NCBI GenBank assembly: GCA_958299035.1 | Contig: CATQJL010000001.1 | Location: 35,564,780-35,628,779, forward strand | DNA: 64,000 bases | Direction of reading: 5' to 3' | From: Cylicocyclus nassatus | Taxonomy: Eukaryota; Nematoda; Chromadorea; Rhabditida; Strongylidae | In this document: piece by piece, positions 35,619-47,849 of the stretch | Layout of the letters: every line of letters starts with the position of its first letter | Position numbering within the stretch: position 1 is the first letter of the stretch | Notes under the pieces: model-generated | Told to the model about the DNA's origin: nothing | Databases searched by the model: none | What the model saw: the letters and a program-made list of their open reading frames with translations, nothing else | Position numbers and translations under genes: made by a program

Positions 35619-36080
35619 CAAGGAAAGGATACCAACTTAGATTCGCCTTTTGAGATGAGACAGATATATTTGGAATCAGCTTGGAACGCTGATTCCAAAT
35701 CTGCTGTTTCTAGCTGCTTAGCATTATTCTGAAGCGAGTTATGGTCTCTTTTCTATGCAAAGTTTGCGTGCTCCTCGACCTACTGATGCTGCGGTGTCGA
35801 CGTCTAGGTGGTTTTGCAATTGTATAATGCTCCCTAAGATCGAAAGAATTGACTTGATGCTATATAAACATCCCAGCATTTTTTTCGGGCAGATTCTCAT
35901 ATACACGCCGTCTTACGACATTTAGAAGTTCGTTAGTTACTCACAACAGAAAGCCCATAACTCGCTTCAGAATGATCCTAAGCAGCTAGGAGCAGCATAT
36001 ATAGAATCAGCGTTCAAAGCTGATTCCAAATATATGTGTCCCATCTAAAAAAGCGAATCTAAGTTAGTATCCTTCCCTTG
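35619..36080. mobile_element. Harbinger-like MITE in copy A
   Basis: Ends CAAGGAAAGGATACCAACTT and AGTTAGTATCCTTCCCTTG, flanked by TTA (35616-35618 and 36081-36083). Copy B lacks it at about 43686, so it inserted after duplication. The arms carry GGAACGCTGATTCCAAATCTG. Confidence 0.85.
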
Positions 36081-36513
36081 TTAGTTACAGTTACCATTCC
36101 ATAAAGTTGACTTTAACTTAAATTTACAATACAGAGCGAGTCGATCGCGTTTCATTACCCAGCACACTGCGTCACTGTGAGATAAGCTATTTAGGAGAAA
36201 AGTTCCACTTCCAGATCCACGCACAAGCACAAAGGGATCTATTGCACAGATTTCAAAAACCCTCAGTCGAAGTCACTCTTCTGATGGCCCAAAAGAGCGA
36301 GTCCCTTTGAGTTCAGCTTCTTAAAGCGAGTCCAGCTTTCAGCGAAACAAGTATTTGTCTGTCTTGGAAGTGTAAAAGCGATGAATCTGAACCAAAAAGT
36401 AATTGAGACGCTTAAATATCTTATCGACACAAACAGCTAACTCCAGGCATCTGACTAAAGAATAAGATAATTCTTACTTTGGAATGTGAAATGCATTAAT
36501 GACTATTCATATA

Positions 36514-37464
36514 TTAGGTTGTGTAATAAGTTCGTTCGCATTTTTTGTTTTGATTTTCTCTCAATATTTTGCAAAGCATTTGGCATAGTGTTAGTATGCA
36601 TTCGGAAGCTCTAAGTTTACTCTACCAAAATACTATCATTATATTCTCAGTTTTTCGAAATTTGAATAAAAAATTCCACTACAAACCGAAAAATCTGAAG
36701 TGGCAAAAATCCTATTTTCGACATCTTTTTTCTTCCTTAGTTTTCCCGTTATTCTTTGTTGAAATTTATTCAAAAAGCTTGACAACGAAAAAAAAAACAA
36801 TTGACTAACAATTTATGCATTTACTAATACTATTTACGATTGTCCATTTCCTTTCATCGACCGTTCAATGCAATTTTTGCAAAACTCGGCGTAGCAAGTC
36901 TTTGCCGTAGCGGTGTTCGTTGTCTCGCGTCCGCGGGCTATGTGTCCCTCGAATTTTGAATTTTTGACTATATAAGCCATTTATTCTATGATTTAGCGAT
37001 CCTAGACCAAATGTCTGCCAATTCCTGGATTATTCGGCTACCACATTTCTTCAGAGGTGCCTTCAGATGCTTAACGTTGACACCAAAAAGACATGAAAAC
37101 AAACCTATTTTTGAGCTTACAATATGAATTGTTTTTGAAAGATTTTAGCACTACAGGTAATCTGCGGGAGCTATAGTGTTCTATTATACATGTCGCAAAA
37201 TTTTTGAGCTGTCTCTTAAGCTCTTAAACCCATTCAAGGTGCGGCATAATATAGTTGTCGCAAATGGGATTTTCGCCATTTCAGATTGTTCGGTTCGTGG
37301 TCGATTTTTTATTCAACTTTTTACAAACTGGGAATATAGTGATAGTATTTTGGTAGAGTAGAACTAGAGCTTCCGAATGCATACTAACACTATGCCAAAT
37401 GTCTTGTAAAATACTGAGAAAAAATTGAAACAAAAAATGCGAACGAACTTATTACACAACCTAA
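36514..37464. mobile_element. mariner-like foldback, TTAGGTTGTGTAATAAG ends
   Basis: Ends TTAGGTTGTGTAATAAGTTC and its complement are flanked by TA. The arms of more than 150 bp include GCATTCGGAAGCTCTA. Copy B at 44098-44104 shows the empty site. No transposase. Confidence 0.85.
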
Positions 37465-38454
37465 TAAAATCTACGATGTCATGATCGATTCAGTAACCAA
37501 TAAGTTAAACTTGCTTTATTGCAAAGTTCTTTTCGTCCTAATTTAACCTACACGGGAAAGGGTTCTAAAAATTTTCGACAAAATTCTTGGAAAAATTCCT
37601 GTTTTTCCGCCTACCTGGCTGATCCGTTGCACTGGTAAAATGCACCTTTGAGTGCGTAAAAATGCCAAAAACGTCTTTTTTGAAGCTCGATTTGAAAATG
37701 AACGAGTGGATGTAAATCCGCTACCAAAGACGCAGAGGTGCTGGATACCCTATCAAGTAAACTGTGGCGATATGCGCACTCTAATTGTGAGCAGGGACAA
37801 GCAAGAGGTGTGGCACAAACCTGCTCAGAATTGCCGAGGGCAGGTGGTCCGCAAACTCGCGCTTTTCTGCAAGCGGTCAGCAGAAATTTGGCGCGTGGCC
37901 AAATCTTCAGCAGCGGTACTTCCTTTACTGTCTGATGTCCTGCCAGCGGGAAGCAACACAGAGAATAATCTTTTTCAGCAGACACTGGCCGAACTTTCAG
38001 CAGGCGCTCGGACCTTTTTACGCAGTTTCGAGCATAGGTGCGATAGGGGGAGCCGGGCTCTCCCCAGGTGAAGGGGTCGCGGCTGTTCCCGACCTTCCAG
38101 GGTGAAGGGGGTACGTGAGTCTAGGGGGGGGGGGGGAGGAAGAGAGAAAAGGTAAAAAAGCGTGGTATGAAGAGCTTTAATTTGTACCTTATATAGGCAC
38201 AAATTGAAAAAAATTAAAAAAGTTTTAAAAAAATTAAGATTTTTGATAAAAATTGACTTTATGAAGATCTGTGCTTCTGTTTCATTGCATCAACAAAAAA
38301 CGAAAGCAATAAGGTTTATCCCAAAAGATGTACAAGTTAGGAACAACTTCAGTTCCTGCACATCATCATCAACAATATCACTATCGCTAACGTCAGAGAC
38401 AACAAGTTCGCTGCCTGAAAAATCTTCTTCTTCCTCCATAAGGTCATCGGAGTA

Positions 38455-39400
38455 TTAGGTTGTTACATAAGTCTTGTTACACTTAACTTCTAACGGCAAT
38501 AAGTCATGCACCCCATATTCTTTACAGGGCTACAGGGTACCATTCGATAGGGCAAAGCAAGCTCTACAAGGTGATTTGCAAACTTCGCACCAGCTCCGAT
38601 CCACCGTAACTTTGCATGCAAAATCTGAGTCGCAGTGAAGGCTCAAGAATTGCGAAAAATTTATATCTTTGTTCAGAAAATTCCTACGAAGCTCCAACTT
38701 GCGCATAAAAATTGCCCACTATATCAAACACTCATATGTACCGTTGCTGTATTTGTTCCTTATTTAGAAATCGAGAAAAGGAAAATTTTTTAGTTTTTAC
38801 AAAAACGAAGCTATGCTGTTCCTATCTGTGTAGCTGTATACTACAAGCCCTTGACAGTATAACCGTGAATTTTCAGCTTCCCAGAAGCCCTAGTTTTCGA
38901 AAAATACCAAATTTAGCTTCTCTCACTAAGGTGTTCAAGGCTAAATTTGGTATTTTTCGAAAACTAGGGCTTCTGGAAAGCTGAAAATCTACGGTTATAC
39001 TTCTGAGGGCCTGTAGCATACAGCTACACAGATAGGAACAGCATAGCTTCGTTTTTGTAAAAAGTAAAAAAATTTCCTTTTCTCGATCTAGATGAGGAAG
39101 AAATACAGCAACGGTGCATATGAGTGTCTGATATAGTGTGCAATTTGTATGAGCAAGTTGGAGATTCGTAGAATGTTTTGAGCGAAGATATGAATTTTTC
39201 GCGTTTTTTGAGCCTTTAGTACAACTCAGATTTTGGATGCAAAGTTACGGTGAATCGGAGCTCGTGCGAACTTTTGCAAATCACCTTGTAGAGCTTGCTT
39301 TGCGCTATCGAATGGTACCCTGTAGCCCTGTAAAGAATATGAGGTGCATGAGTTATCGTTCTTAGAAGTTAAGTGTAACAAGACTTATTTAACAACCTAA
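38455..39400. mobile_element. mariner-like foldback, TTAGGTTGTTACATAAG ends
   Basis: Ends TTAGGTTGTTACATAAGTCT and complement, flanked by TA (38453-38454, 39401-39402). The arms span nearly the whole 946 bp, with a centre near 38930, where GAAAAATACCAAATTTAGC pairs. It lies between duplication copies A and B. Confidence 0.85.
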
Positions 39401-39402
39401 TA

Positions 39403-40495
39403 GAAGTAGAATTGCATGCAAAAGCGTTCTGAGTCGAAAATGGATTTGAAACTTTCTTCTTCTTCTAAGCGCTTTTGTGATTTTTTTCTGGCCCTCTGGT
39501 AGCACCACGAAAATCAGCAGGTAGGTGACCAGTTTCTTCATACCATCTTTTAGGATATTTCAATAAGTCAGCACGGTAACATATATAATATAATATATAA
39601 TATAATAATACGGTAACAGCCTGTCTGGACCACTTATACCAATCCTTTAAATGAAGTTTTTAGATAACAATATGTTTAGTAGAAGGTTGACAAACCTTAA
39701 GTAATTGCTTGAATGCTCCATCGTTGTACGACTTCTGCGTTGTGTTCTGATAACAGAGTAGGATGAAAATTTCTTTCTTCACCTCTGCCGTGCTAGTCGG
39801 AGGAAACTAGCTTTGCTAGTAAGTCCATCAGATTTTTGCGGTAAGTAATGGGAAAAGAGCCAGATCGCATATGCTTTCGCAACACGGGAAGGAAATATTG
39901 CATACTTTTTTGGGCTTAGTCGAATTCTGGCTTCACCTCTGGCATACGTCTTGTTAGCTGACGAGGAAGCTGCTCCTTCTTCAACAGCATCTGCGGAATA
40001 GCAGCTTGGTTTTTTGGTTTTCGCAATCTTACTAGTAAGATTGCGGCTCGCAAAGCACTGGGAGCGTCATTCATTCTCTCGCGCCAGCCAAAGATGAATG
40101 GGAGGAATGAACAGCTTTCTATCACCAGCGATCTTATGCCGTTCATATCGTACTGTCAGTTCTAAGATACCCACGACTACTTAAGCTGTCCTCTTGTGGG
40201 ACACTTCAGTCGTTTGTCATCAGTGGGTGGACGTTAGTGAGCGGCGTTGCCGACACTGGTGAGTTGCCATAGCATGAAGACTTTGTACCGTCCACTTAAA
40301 ACGAATCGAGAAGCAAGTGGAGGGAAGCGTCGTATAAAGCAGCAAATACGAGCGAGACTATCTTTCAGGCCTCTGAGGAAGGCATTGTTGCCGAAACGTC
40401 AGGCTGAATGAATAAAGCTTGTAACAAACCTGTGTGGCAAAACATCATAGAAGATACTACTACTACAATGCCCAGGTTTTACGAATAGAGAACAT
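39403..40495. other. gene-free interval between the duplicate copies
   Basis: Contains an AT dinucleotide-rich run near 39580-39612 and no supported gene. The minus frame 39916-40146 has no recognisable features. Confidence 0.4.
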
Positions 40496-41084
40496 ATGAG
40501 ATCTTGTAAGCATTTTGATCGTGCTGAATCATAACGGAAACAGCAGCACTGGTATCTCTTATTTGAGAGGTTTTTTTGTGTGAGTTCTGGGTGCGGATGG
40601 GTGCAGCTTCTTTGGTGAAGGAGGGTAGGTAAACCATTGTAAAAGTTCGCAAAGTCAAAAAATAAACAAACAAAATTGTGTTTTTGTTTATTTATAATGG
40701 TGACCGGAAAGTAATGGGGCATTAGAAAATGACTGTAGATTTCTTAAGAAAGACACTTTATTAGAGCTCTATTTTCGGTAGATGTTAGAGCGAATTGTTC
40801 TCTTTCAATATCTTTATAAGACCATTTACAAGTTTAATAATTTTTAAACCTGCTGAAATGCGATGTCTATCACCTTGACAAAATATGAGTTTTGAGTAGT
40901 ATCTGCGCAGTCAAGCATGTGAGACCATCCAAAGTACCACTGCTGCAATGGATGAGGGGTCATTAGGCGTTTCGAGACCGAAGACACTTGTGATACACTT
41001 CCTTTCAAGTAAAAGCAAATTATCCTGGTCACCATCCGATAGAGCTCTTTATGCTCTATCCATTCGTTTGCAATTTACCTCAAC

Positions 41085-42632
41085 CAGGGTCAAGCGTGTG
41101 ATGCGACTGTCGCAACGGGGGGTCGTAAAGGGGGCCTACGGTGAGGGGGGGGGGTCGTAAGAGGGGGTAGTTTGGATAAAAAACCGTACGATTGAAAGCA
41201 AATCAAATAGCAAGTAGTTATTACATGTTCTTAACAATAAATTCATGGAATGCCGTGTACCAATGTATCAAATAAAAATGAGTTAACAATAATTTGAAAA
41301 CATTTGCAAGCGTAGAAATTCGCTTCATTTGCTGCTTTTAAAAGATTATGACTTAGTTCTTTTTTTATGGGAATCGCTATTTCTCCCGCAAAATATTGTC
41401 TCAAACGGGGATCGAACCCTGCTGGCATGACTAAAAAAATAAAAAAATAAAAAAATAGACAAAAAGACAAAAAATAAACACTTTCAGAAGCTCAAATGCT
41501 ACTAAAGGCATGTATGTGTGATAAAGATGTTGGATGTACCGATTGGTGTAGACATCCTGCTTCCGAAGGCTCACTGAAGACTTGCACACTCGACAAAAGC
41601 GCACATGTAGATCAACGATGACAATCAATAATTCGTAAATCTTTTTGTAATGCCATTTATGCGGCCCTTACAATTTATATGTACTTTAGATAAGCCCTGC
41701 TACTGCTGTGCGAAATCTGGTGTTATTTTATAAACTGCGGATTTTCCTATGATTTTATGTATGGTAGCAAAAAATGAGAATAGGGGGGTCGTATCTGCGC
41801 CTGATCTAAATTTCTCTGGAGCTATTGAAGCTTGTTAGCTGCAAACTTGCTGTAATATGAGGCCATCCCTCTAGTTTTTATCATAAGAATTTCAGGCTGT
41901 TTTATAACTTCTCTGGTAAGTCACAAAATTTTAAGCTCAAAAATCCTAGTTTTTGCTTTTTAGGATCGCATCTAAATTTGCGGGAGCCTGATCTAAATTT
42001 TTCAAGCTCGCTGCTCCTCAAGGGCTGAAACTTTTTCTATGAATAGTCTGGGCACTATGCTGCAGAACTTGTTCTTTGCAGCCTCTCAGTCTTTTCCTGG
42101 CCTTAGTTACGAATTTTCAAACTACCGTGCTCATGCATGTTTTTGACGTCGTTCTGAACGGCGCTAAAGCGGTTTTTTTTCGCAGGAAAAACTGTGGAAG
42201 AGGTAAGAACTGAGCTTCTTAGTCGAAAACATCTTTTGTAGTTCAAGAATATCATTTGGTTCTCCGTGTAAAAATTTGTGTCGCAAGGGAATCGAATTTG
42301 CTGGCCTGAAGTATGCCTGAAAATTCAAAAGTAAACTTGCAGAATCTCAAACATCATTGAAAGTGTGTATATGTGCTAGAGATGCTGGGCGCACCCATTG
42401 GCCTAGTAATTCTGCTTCCGGAACCTCACTGAAGTTCTCATGCAGGTGTTTTTTGAGATTGACATTCGTTTATGAAGGTTACCGCGAGAAATGTGGGCAG
42501 GGGAGGTAAGGGGGATAGATGGGGGAGGGGGAGGGAGGAGGGGAGGGGGGGGGGGGTCGTACGGATGGGTACCTTCAAAGGGAGGGGGGTCGTAAAAGAG
42601 GGTCCAGTATCGCATCAACACGCTTGACCCTG
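41085..42632. mobile_element. hAT-like non-autonomous element with 8-bp duplication
   Basis: ACCTCAAC stands on both sides (41077-41084 and 42633-42640). The inverted ends are CAGGGTCAAGCGTGTGATGC and the complement of GCATCAACACGCTTGACCCTG. GGGTCGTA words repeat just inside each end. Copy A has the uninterrupted site. Two diverged direct copies lie inside (41400-41600 and 42280-42460), sharing GCTTCCG and a GGGATCGAACCC-like word. No transposase frame. Confidence 0.85.
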
Positions 42633-42959
42633 ACCTCAACCTTCGTACATCATCGGAACGTCTAGGCTAAAACATGATTCTTGGCCTTCCATTGCGTCAA
42701 AAAATAGCGAATTTACAAGTTCATCACCTTTTCTACCTGAAAACAAAGAAAAGTTTCGAATGCACGATACACCGTTCGAGAGAGCTTGAAGCGTTCTTTT
42801 GAATGGTTTGCTAATTGCATCAAGACTTTACAGTATAGCAGCGCAAGGCTGAGCGATATTCAAAAACCCTGTCCGAGTTTTCCGAGGCGCCACGCCAAGC
42901 GTTGTGAGAGAGGACTGGTAGCGCTTTACCAGAATGATAGGCAAAGGTCGCTTATTTAA

Positions 42960-43497
42960 CACGTTTCGGACCGCGAAATTGCGCGCGGCGAAAAAGAGTG
43001 CACTTCCGAGCCGTTAGCCAGCAGAGGGAGCTTATTTCGTAGACTGTGTGCTACATCTATAATCAGCATGTCGGATAAGCTCCATATCCGAAGTTCTGAG
43101 TGAATTCGTGTTTGAATTTTGTTATTCGGAAGGACTTCTGTGCTTTCTTGAAAGATAGGAATAAGAACTCAATTTCTAAATAGTATATAAAAGTATTTAT
43201 GTTGCACACGGACACATCGGCATTGTTAACTACGGTTTTTCTCTTTGAAAAGGCAGCAAAGAAAAGTTGGACGTCGCGCGCGCGTTGCCGCACTTTGTTG
43301 CAACTGTTGTTCGATTCGCCCTCGTATCTCCTAAACAAATATCGGCAGCACAGCTCTACAGAGTAATTTGAAAAGTAGGAGCTCAGAACTTTGACTTGAT
43401 AACCTTGGATTGAAAGAAAACCTTCTGTAAGCAAAAAGATTCAAAAAGATCCCTCAAAGTTGCGTGCTGCACCATGTGCAGCACCGTCCGCAACGTT
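42960..43497. mobile_element. TTAA-flanked (piggyBac-like) element in copy B
   Basis: TTAA at 42956-42959 and 43498-43501 flanks imperfect inverted ends, CACGTTTCGGACCG and the complement of CCGTCCGCAACGTT. Copy A reads straight through at about 35441. It holds a 123-codon minus-strand frame with no recognised domain. Confidence 0.7.
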
Positions 43498-44420
43498 TTA
43501 AGTGAAGTTTGAGTTACTGCTTGCTCTTTGTTGAGCGAAACAAAAATTCTCAAAATGTAGAAAAATCAAGCTGTCCCATTACTTCCCGACCACCCTAATA
43601 TTTCTGTGTACCAGCGTTAGGGTGTCCCAAAGTAAATTACACTTTTAAATTGGTTGATATCTCCCTTTCCACAAAGTTTTTTGCCTAGCTACAGTTAATA
43701 GTCCGTAGAGTTGACTTCAATTTACAGCATAGGGCGAGTCACGGATAGCGTTTATTACTGCATGATTCGATAGGAAATTCAGCACAGTGCGTCATTGTGA
43801 AGTAGGCTGTTTGAGAGAAAAGTTCCAGCTCCAGATCCATGCACAAGCACGAAAACATTCTTTGCACAGATTTCAAAAACCTTCAGTCGGGATCACTTTC
43901 TGATGGCCCAGAAGAGCGATTTCGTTTCCAGCTTTCAGCGAAATCATGCATTTGTCTGTCTTGGAAATGTACGAGACGTGGATCTGAACCAAAAAGTAAT
44001 CGAGACGCTTAAAATTCTAATCGACACAAACAGCTAACTCATGCATCTGAAGATTAAGATAATTCTTTTGGAATGTGAAATGCACCAATCACTGTATATA
44101 AAATCTACGATGTCCTGATCGATTCAGTGACCAAGTTAAACTTGATTCTAATTGCAAAGTTTTTTTGTCCTTTAACGATTTAAATTTAACGATCCTACAT
44201 AGGAAAGGTTTTTAAAAATTCAATTCTTGACAAAAATTTCCGGTTTTTCCGCTTATCTGGCTATCCGTTGCAGTGGTAAAATGCACTTTTGAGTGCGTGA
44301 AAATTCAAAAAACATCTTTTTTAAGTCCAGTTTGAAAATGAAGGAATGGATGTAAATCCGCTTCTAAAGACGCAGAGGTGCTGGATACCCTATCAAGTAA
44401 ACTGTGGCGATATGCGCACT

Positions 44421-45150
44421 GGAACTATTGCTACTAAAGATAGGTGCAACATGAATGCCCTACCGAACATAATGAGTATATCCACAAGCAGCATATCAAA
44501 AACTCCTGTGACAAAGTCTGAGCGACTTCTGCGCTGGTAGTAATCCTTCCCCCCCCCCCCGACCTGGCGGCAGGTCTCGTCGGCAGGTCGCTGGCACCTT
44601 TCCGTGGGATTGCCAGAAACTAAAACTCCAAAATTAGGCCGTTCCAGGCCTTTTTCCACAACATTTTCTCGATGGAGATGTCGCCTCGGCTTTATAAGAA
44701 CCTCGAAATGCGTTCCAGAAATCCTTTTGTAGCAAAATATTTCTGAAGCGGAGGAGGGGCTGCCGGCAACTTCGCGAGGTCAGTTGCCAGCAACTTGTTG
44801 GCAGCTCGTCGAAATCCGCGGGATGGCAGCTGCCAGCAAGTCAGAGTGCACGCGAAATAGCGTGCTTTTTTTATAGAGAAGACTGCCGGCATCTTAACGT
44901 GCCCCTACCACATCGAGGTGCTGGCACCTTTGCTGACGGCATCTGTGAATTTGCGTTGTGGACAATTGCGGATGACTCCGCTAGAATGGCTCCTTCAATC
45001 ATTTCGGGGAAATCTGGAATTTTTATGGAAACTCTCGTTTCGTTTTTGTTTCTGCTGTTTACGTAGTTTCTGATGCTCTCAGTTTGTTTGAAATGGCTGC
45101 TTTTAAGCGGCCCTCAGAGGCTTGGGCCTACCAAGCCCACCCCTCTCCCC
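44421..45150. other. gene-free interval
   Basis: GC-rich words around GGCAGGTCGCTGGCACC recur at 44570-44600 and 44760-44940 in part-inverted form, so this may be another decayed hairpin. A poly-C run lies at 44550-44559. No gene is supported. Confidence 0.35.
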
Positions 45151-45193
45151 TCCACCTCAGTATATCCCATCTCGCAACACTTCCTTCCAACTA

Positions 45194-45699
45194 TTAGGTT
45201 GTCCCATAAGTTTTTTCATATTCGCACCTTCAATTCGACTTTTCTCAGGAACTACAGCACCTGGTAGGCTGCAAATTTTTGGCAGTAATTCTGAGCGAAT
45301 AAGGTATATAATCACCTACTTGCGGGGAATACAGAAGTGATACAGGCAAAGTTTGAAAATTGAGCGCATTATTTTTTTCTTGGTTTCTAGCCATCAGAAA
45401 AATACAGCAAGTGCATTTATAAATATCCGATGAGGAGAGTATATGCATGAAAAAATAGTAAATTTGCAGAGCTGTTTTGAACTGAGATATGATGATTTTC
45501 GTTTTTTCGGAAATTCGGGAAAATTTTTATTTTGGCTTGGAGCTTGTTGCGGACTGGACTTGGTGCGAACTTTTGAGAGCCATCTTGTAGAGCTTACTTT
45601 GATCTGTCGAGTGGTACCCTGCAATTTATCAGGAGTTCAAGAAGAGCTGATTTATGTCGTTGAAAAGTCAGGTATGAAAAGACTTATGGGACAACCTAA
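45194..45699. mobile_element. mariner-like MITE, TTAGGTTGTCCCATAAG ends, copy 2
   Basis: Ends TTAGGTTGTCCCATAAGTTT and AGACTTATGGGACAACCTAA, flanked by TA. The uninterrupted sequence CTTCCTTCCAACTATG in the inverted envelope copy (about 49218-49235, minus) marks the empty site. The interior matches 28290-28747. Confidence 0.85.
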
Positions 45700-46929
45700 T
45701 ATTTCAATGAAAAATGCATAACAAAGAACTCTACTTACGCCACCTCCTATGCTATCCCCGTCTCGTCACATAACAACAATGTCAAAATCGAGATCACTAC
45801 AGTAGCCAATAACGGTAGTCAAAAATTCGAAAAGACCCGACTTCTGCGAGTATATTTACTTCTTATCAAAGGGTATCTCGGAAACCCACACTGCGCCCCG
45901 ACTGCGGCGATAGCCATATTAACGGCTGATTTTACATTCTAATTCTCATAGTGGTGGCGATCGGACACATAACAATAACGGTACGTAAAAAGGAAGCTAA
46001 CGAGATAGGATCATTGCCACCAACCTCTACGGCTCCTACACCACTCTCCACATCTTCTTTGCGGCACCCCTGCCTATAGCATGGTTGTTCTGAGCCTTGC
46101 GCTCAAGCTGATTGGATCCGCAGCCGTTTGTCAGAACGGATACACTCGCTATTCCCCTAGTAATGTGTGCAACGAAGGTTCCTGCAACTATCATCACAGT
46201 AAAGAACTGTTACTTAATCGACTAATCAACGAGCTCTGCATCGAAATACATCACGAAAACAAAACGATTGCAACAACAAAGGGCGTAAAAAATTTAGTGA
46301 CTATGACATGCTCGAAAGTGATAGAAACCTTCACAAGAAGCACAAGAACCCATATATATTACATGGAGGAGATGCCCAAAAGCGGCTTCATGCAGCCCAA
46401 CCAGGCGCCAAAGCATTAGACCCCATGAGACGGTAAGCGATTTAAGAAAGTATAGCGGTATCCAAGTTACTCTGAACGCACATCTACTTGCGGTGGACTA
46501 CCGTGTGTGGATGTCTGCTGCCGCTTCCAACTTGCCAATTTTACAGAGTAGCAAAACGACTTACACGGATGCAGTTTACGAGGTAGTGAGGTGCGCCGAA
46601 TGGTCGCCATCGATGAAAATCGATGTGAAAGTGACACGGACCAACGAAAGAATGCGCACCTGCACATCAAGCCCTAAATTCCCTACACATTTGACCGATG
46701 TAATGTAAGGGCGATTTTTGTGCAAAAACCCACACAATCACATCAGTGGACAAAGATTTGCGATAGCACCTAGCGAAGCCTATCTCCTACCCGCACAATT
46801 TACGATACCGGTAGAAGCGCGAACGAGAAAGAAGCAATGTCAGAATTCCATAAATGCAAGAACCATGTCAAATGTCATTGCGATTGCCAGTGCACCGAAG
46901 AATCCTTGAGATTACTCCAATATTAGCTA

Positions 46930-47169
46930 CAGTCGTCAATGCGTATTGGTTTTCTCTACCGTATGCATTCCAGCCTCAACATGAAGTGGATTGGTGAGTC
47001 ACCGCATCGCATCGAGTCTGCGCCACGCTGCGACCCATCGTTTGGCGTGTTGTGGCGAGAAAAGCAACGTGGCGCAAGCCCGAAGTGATGCGGTACCTCA
47101 CCAATCCACGTTATGTTAAGTCTGGAATGCACACAGTAAGAAAAAACCGATACGTATTGTCAACAACTG
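46930..47169. mobile_element. hairpin MITE inserted in the envelope-like gene
   Basis: TA-flanked ends CAGTCGTCAATGCGTATTGG and complement, with a second inner arm GCATTCCAG...CTCAACATGAAGTGGATT. The inner core resembles the MITEs at 9240-9517 and 9750-10038, but the outer 45 bp of each arm differ. CAGT ends with a TA duplication point to a Tc1-like source. Confidence 0.8.
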
Positions 47170-47849
47170 TACGTGTTACCCATCTCAGGCCTCAAAGTCA
47201 TGGTCAAACAAGTTGACGAAGAAATAGTTGCACTCACAAATGATGGAGAAATTGTTATAAATTTAGACTCGACTCCAGGTCATTAATGAACGCCTCACAA
47301 ATGGCGATTAAATGGAATGCAACACTTCGCCAACTTACGGCCTGCTATGAAAGCGAGAAGGTAGCCAAAGTTGAGACATTTTGCTACTCTCAGGTAAATA
47401 TGCAAGTTTTGGTCAATTGCAGATACCACAAATTCATCGTTGACTGCTCACCTAATAATGCAACGACGAGACGCTACTTTCATTTCAAAACGCGTTGATC
47501 GAGGAAGAATGCGAGGTGGAATGTGCAAAGTCGGGTAAACTAAAACTCCAAGGATTGCTTCACTATCACATTCCCCACAAGAAAGGTGATGAATTTACGG
47601 AACACACACTCGTGTTGAAAAATGAGTGGTTTGCAGATTGGTTCGTCCCCGACCTTACCCCACTAATCAATGCTATCCAAAATAATTGGAAAATAGCAAC
47701 GTTCGCAGTCACATCAGCATTGACACTAGCATCGATCAAACCTAGCGGCCCTATGGTGATTATTATGCTAACAAAAGGCGTTAATCTACGCAGCTATAGA
47801 TCACGTCTTAAACAAAGTTCTATGTTGTAACCAAAGATAACGGAGTCAA

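Larger units (their letters stand above)
31405..37780. repeat. segmental duplication, copy A
   Basis: Matches 40500-44420 in the same orientation, in three blocks: 31405-31855 with 40500-40885; about 34890-35619 with 40885-43640; 36090-37780 with 43690-44420. Copy A has about 3.0 kb (31856-34890) with no counterpart in B, plus two transposons absent from B (35619-36080, 36514-37464). The shared content is non-coding. Divergence is clear but moderate, so the duplication is not recent. Confidence 0.8.
40695..43598. mobile_element. mariner-type inverted ends, copy B
   Basis: Left end TAATGGTGACCGGAAAGTAA and right end TTACTTCCCGACCACCCTAA are flanked by TA. It is the counterpart of 31656-35531. 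Much of its length is later insertions. Confidence 0.6.
40500..44420. repeat. segmental duplication, copy B
   Basis: The counterpart of 31405-37780. It lacks the 3.0 kb middle part and two elements of copy A, and has two elements of its own: an hAT-like insertion (41085-42632) and a TTAA-flanked insertion (42960-43497). The 3' block contains GGTGCTGGATACCCTATCAA at 44379, equal to 37737 in A. Confidence 0.8.
45155..47830 (+). pseudogene. broken envelope-like gene of a BEL/Pao-type retroelement
   Basis: The plus-strand sequence encodes fragments of a secreted, cysteine-rich glycoprotein, among them 46081-46419, 46493-46708, 47286-47495 and 47495-47830. The fragments lie in different frames and are separated by stops. 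The last has EEECEVECAKSG followed by a hydrophobic membrane stretch near 47690-47750. The arrangement recalls the phlebovirus Gc-like envelope genes known in some nematode BEL/Pao elements; this assignment is by family knowledge and not by search. Two MITEs interrupt it: 45194-45699 and 46930-47169. It cannot be functional as read. The 5' part is duplicated in inverted form at 48475-49260. Confidence 0.6.

Noticed and set aside
43063..43434. 123-codon minus-strand frame in the TTAA-flanked element
   Set aside because: No transposase residues or domain seen; composition is ordinary for AT-rich chance frames.
3000..45000. CRISPR-like array among regularly repeated words
   Set aside because: Repeats are transposon ends or simple tandems without regular unique spacers.
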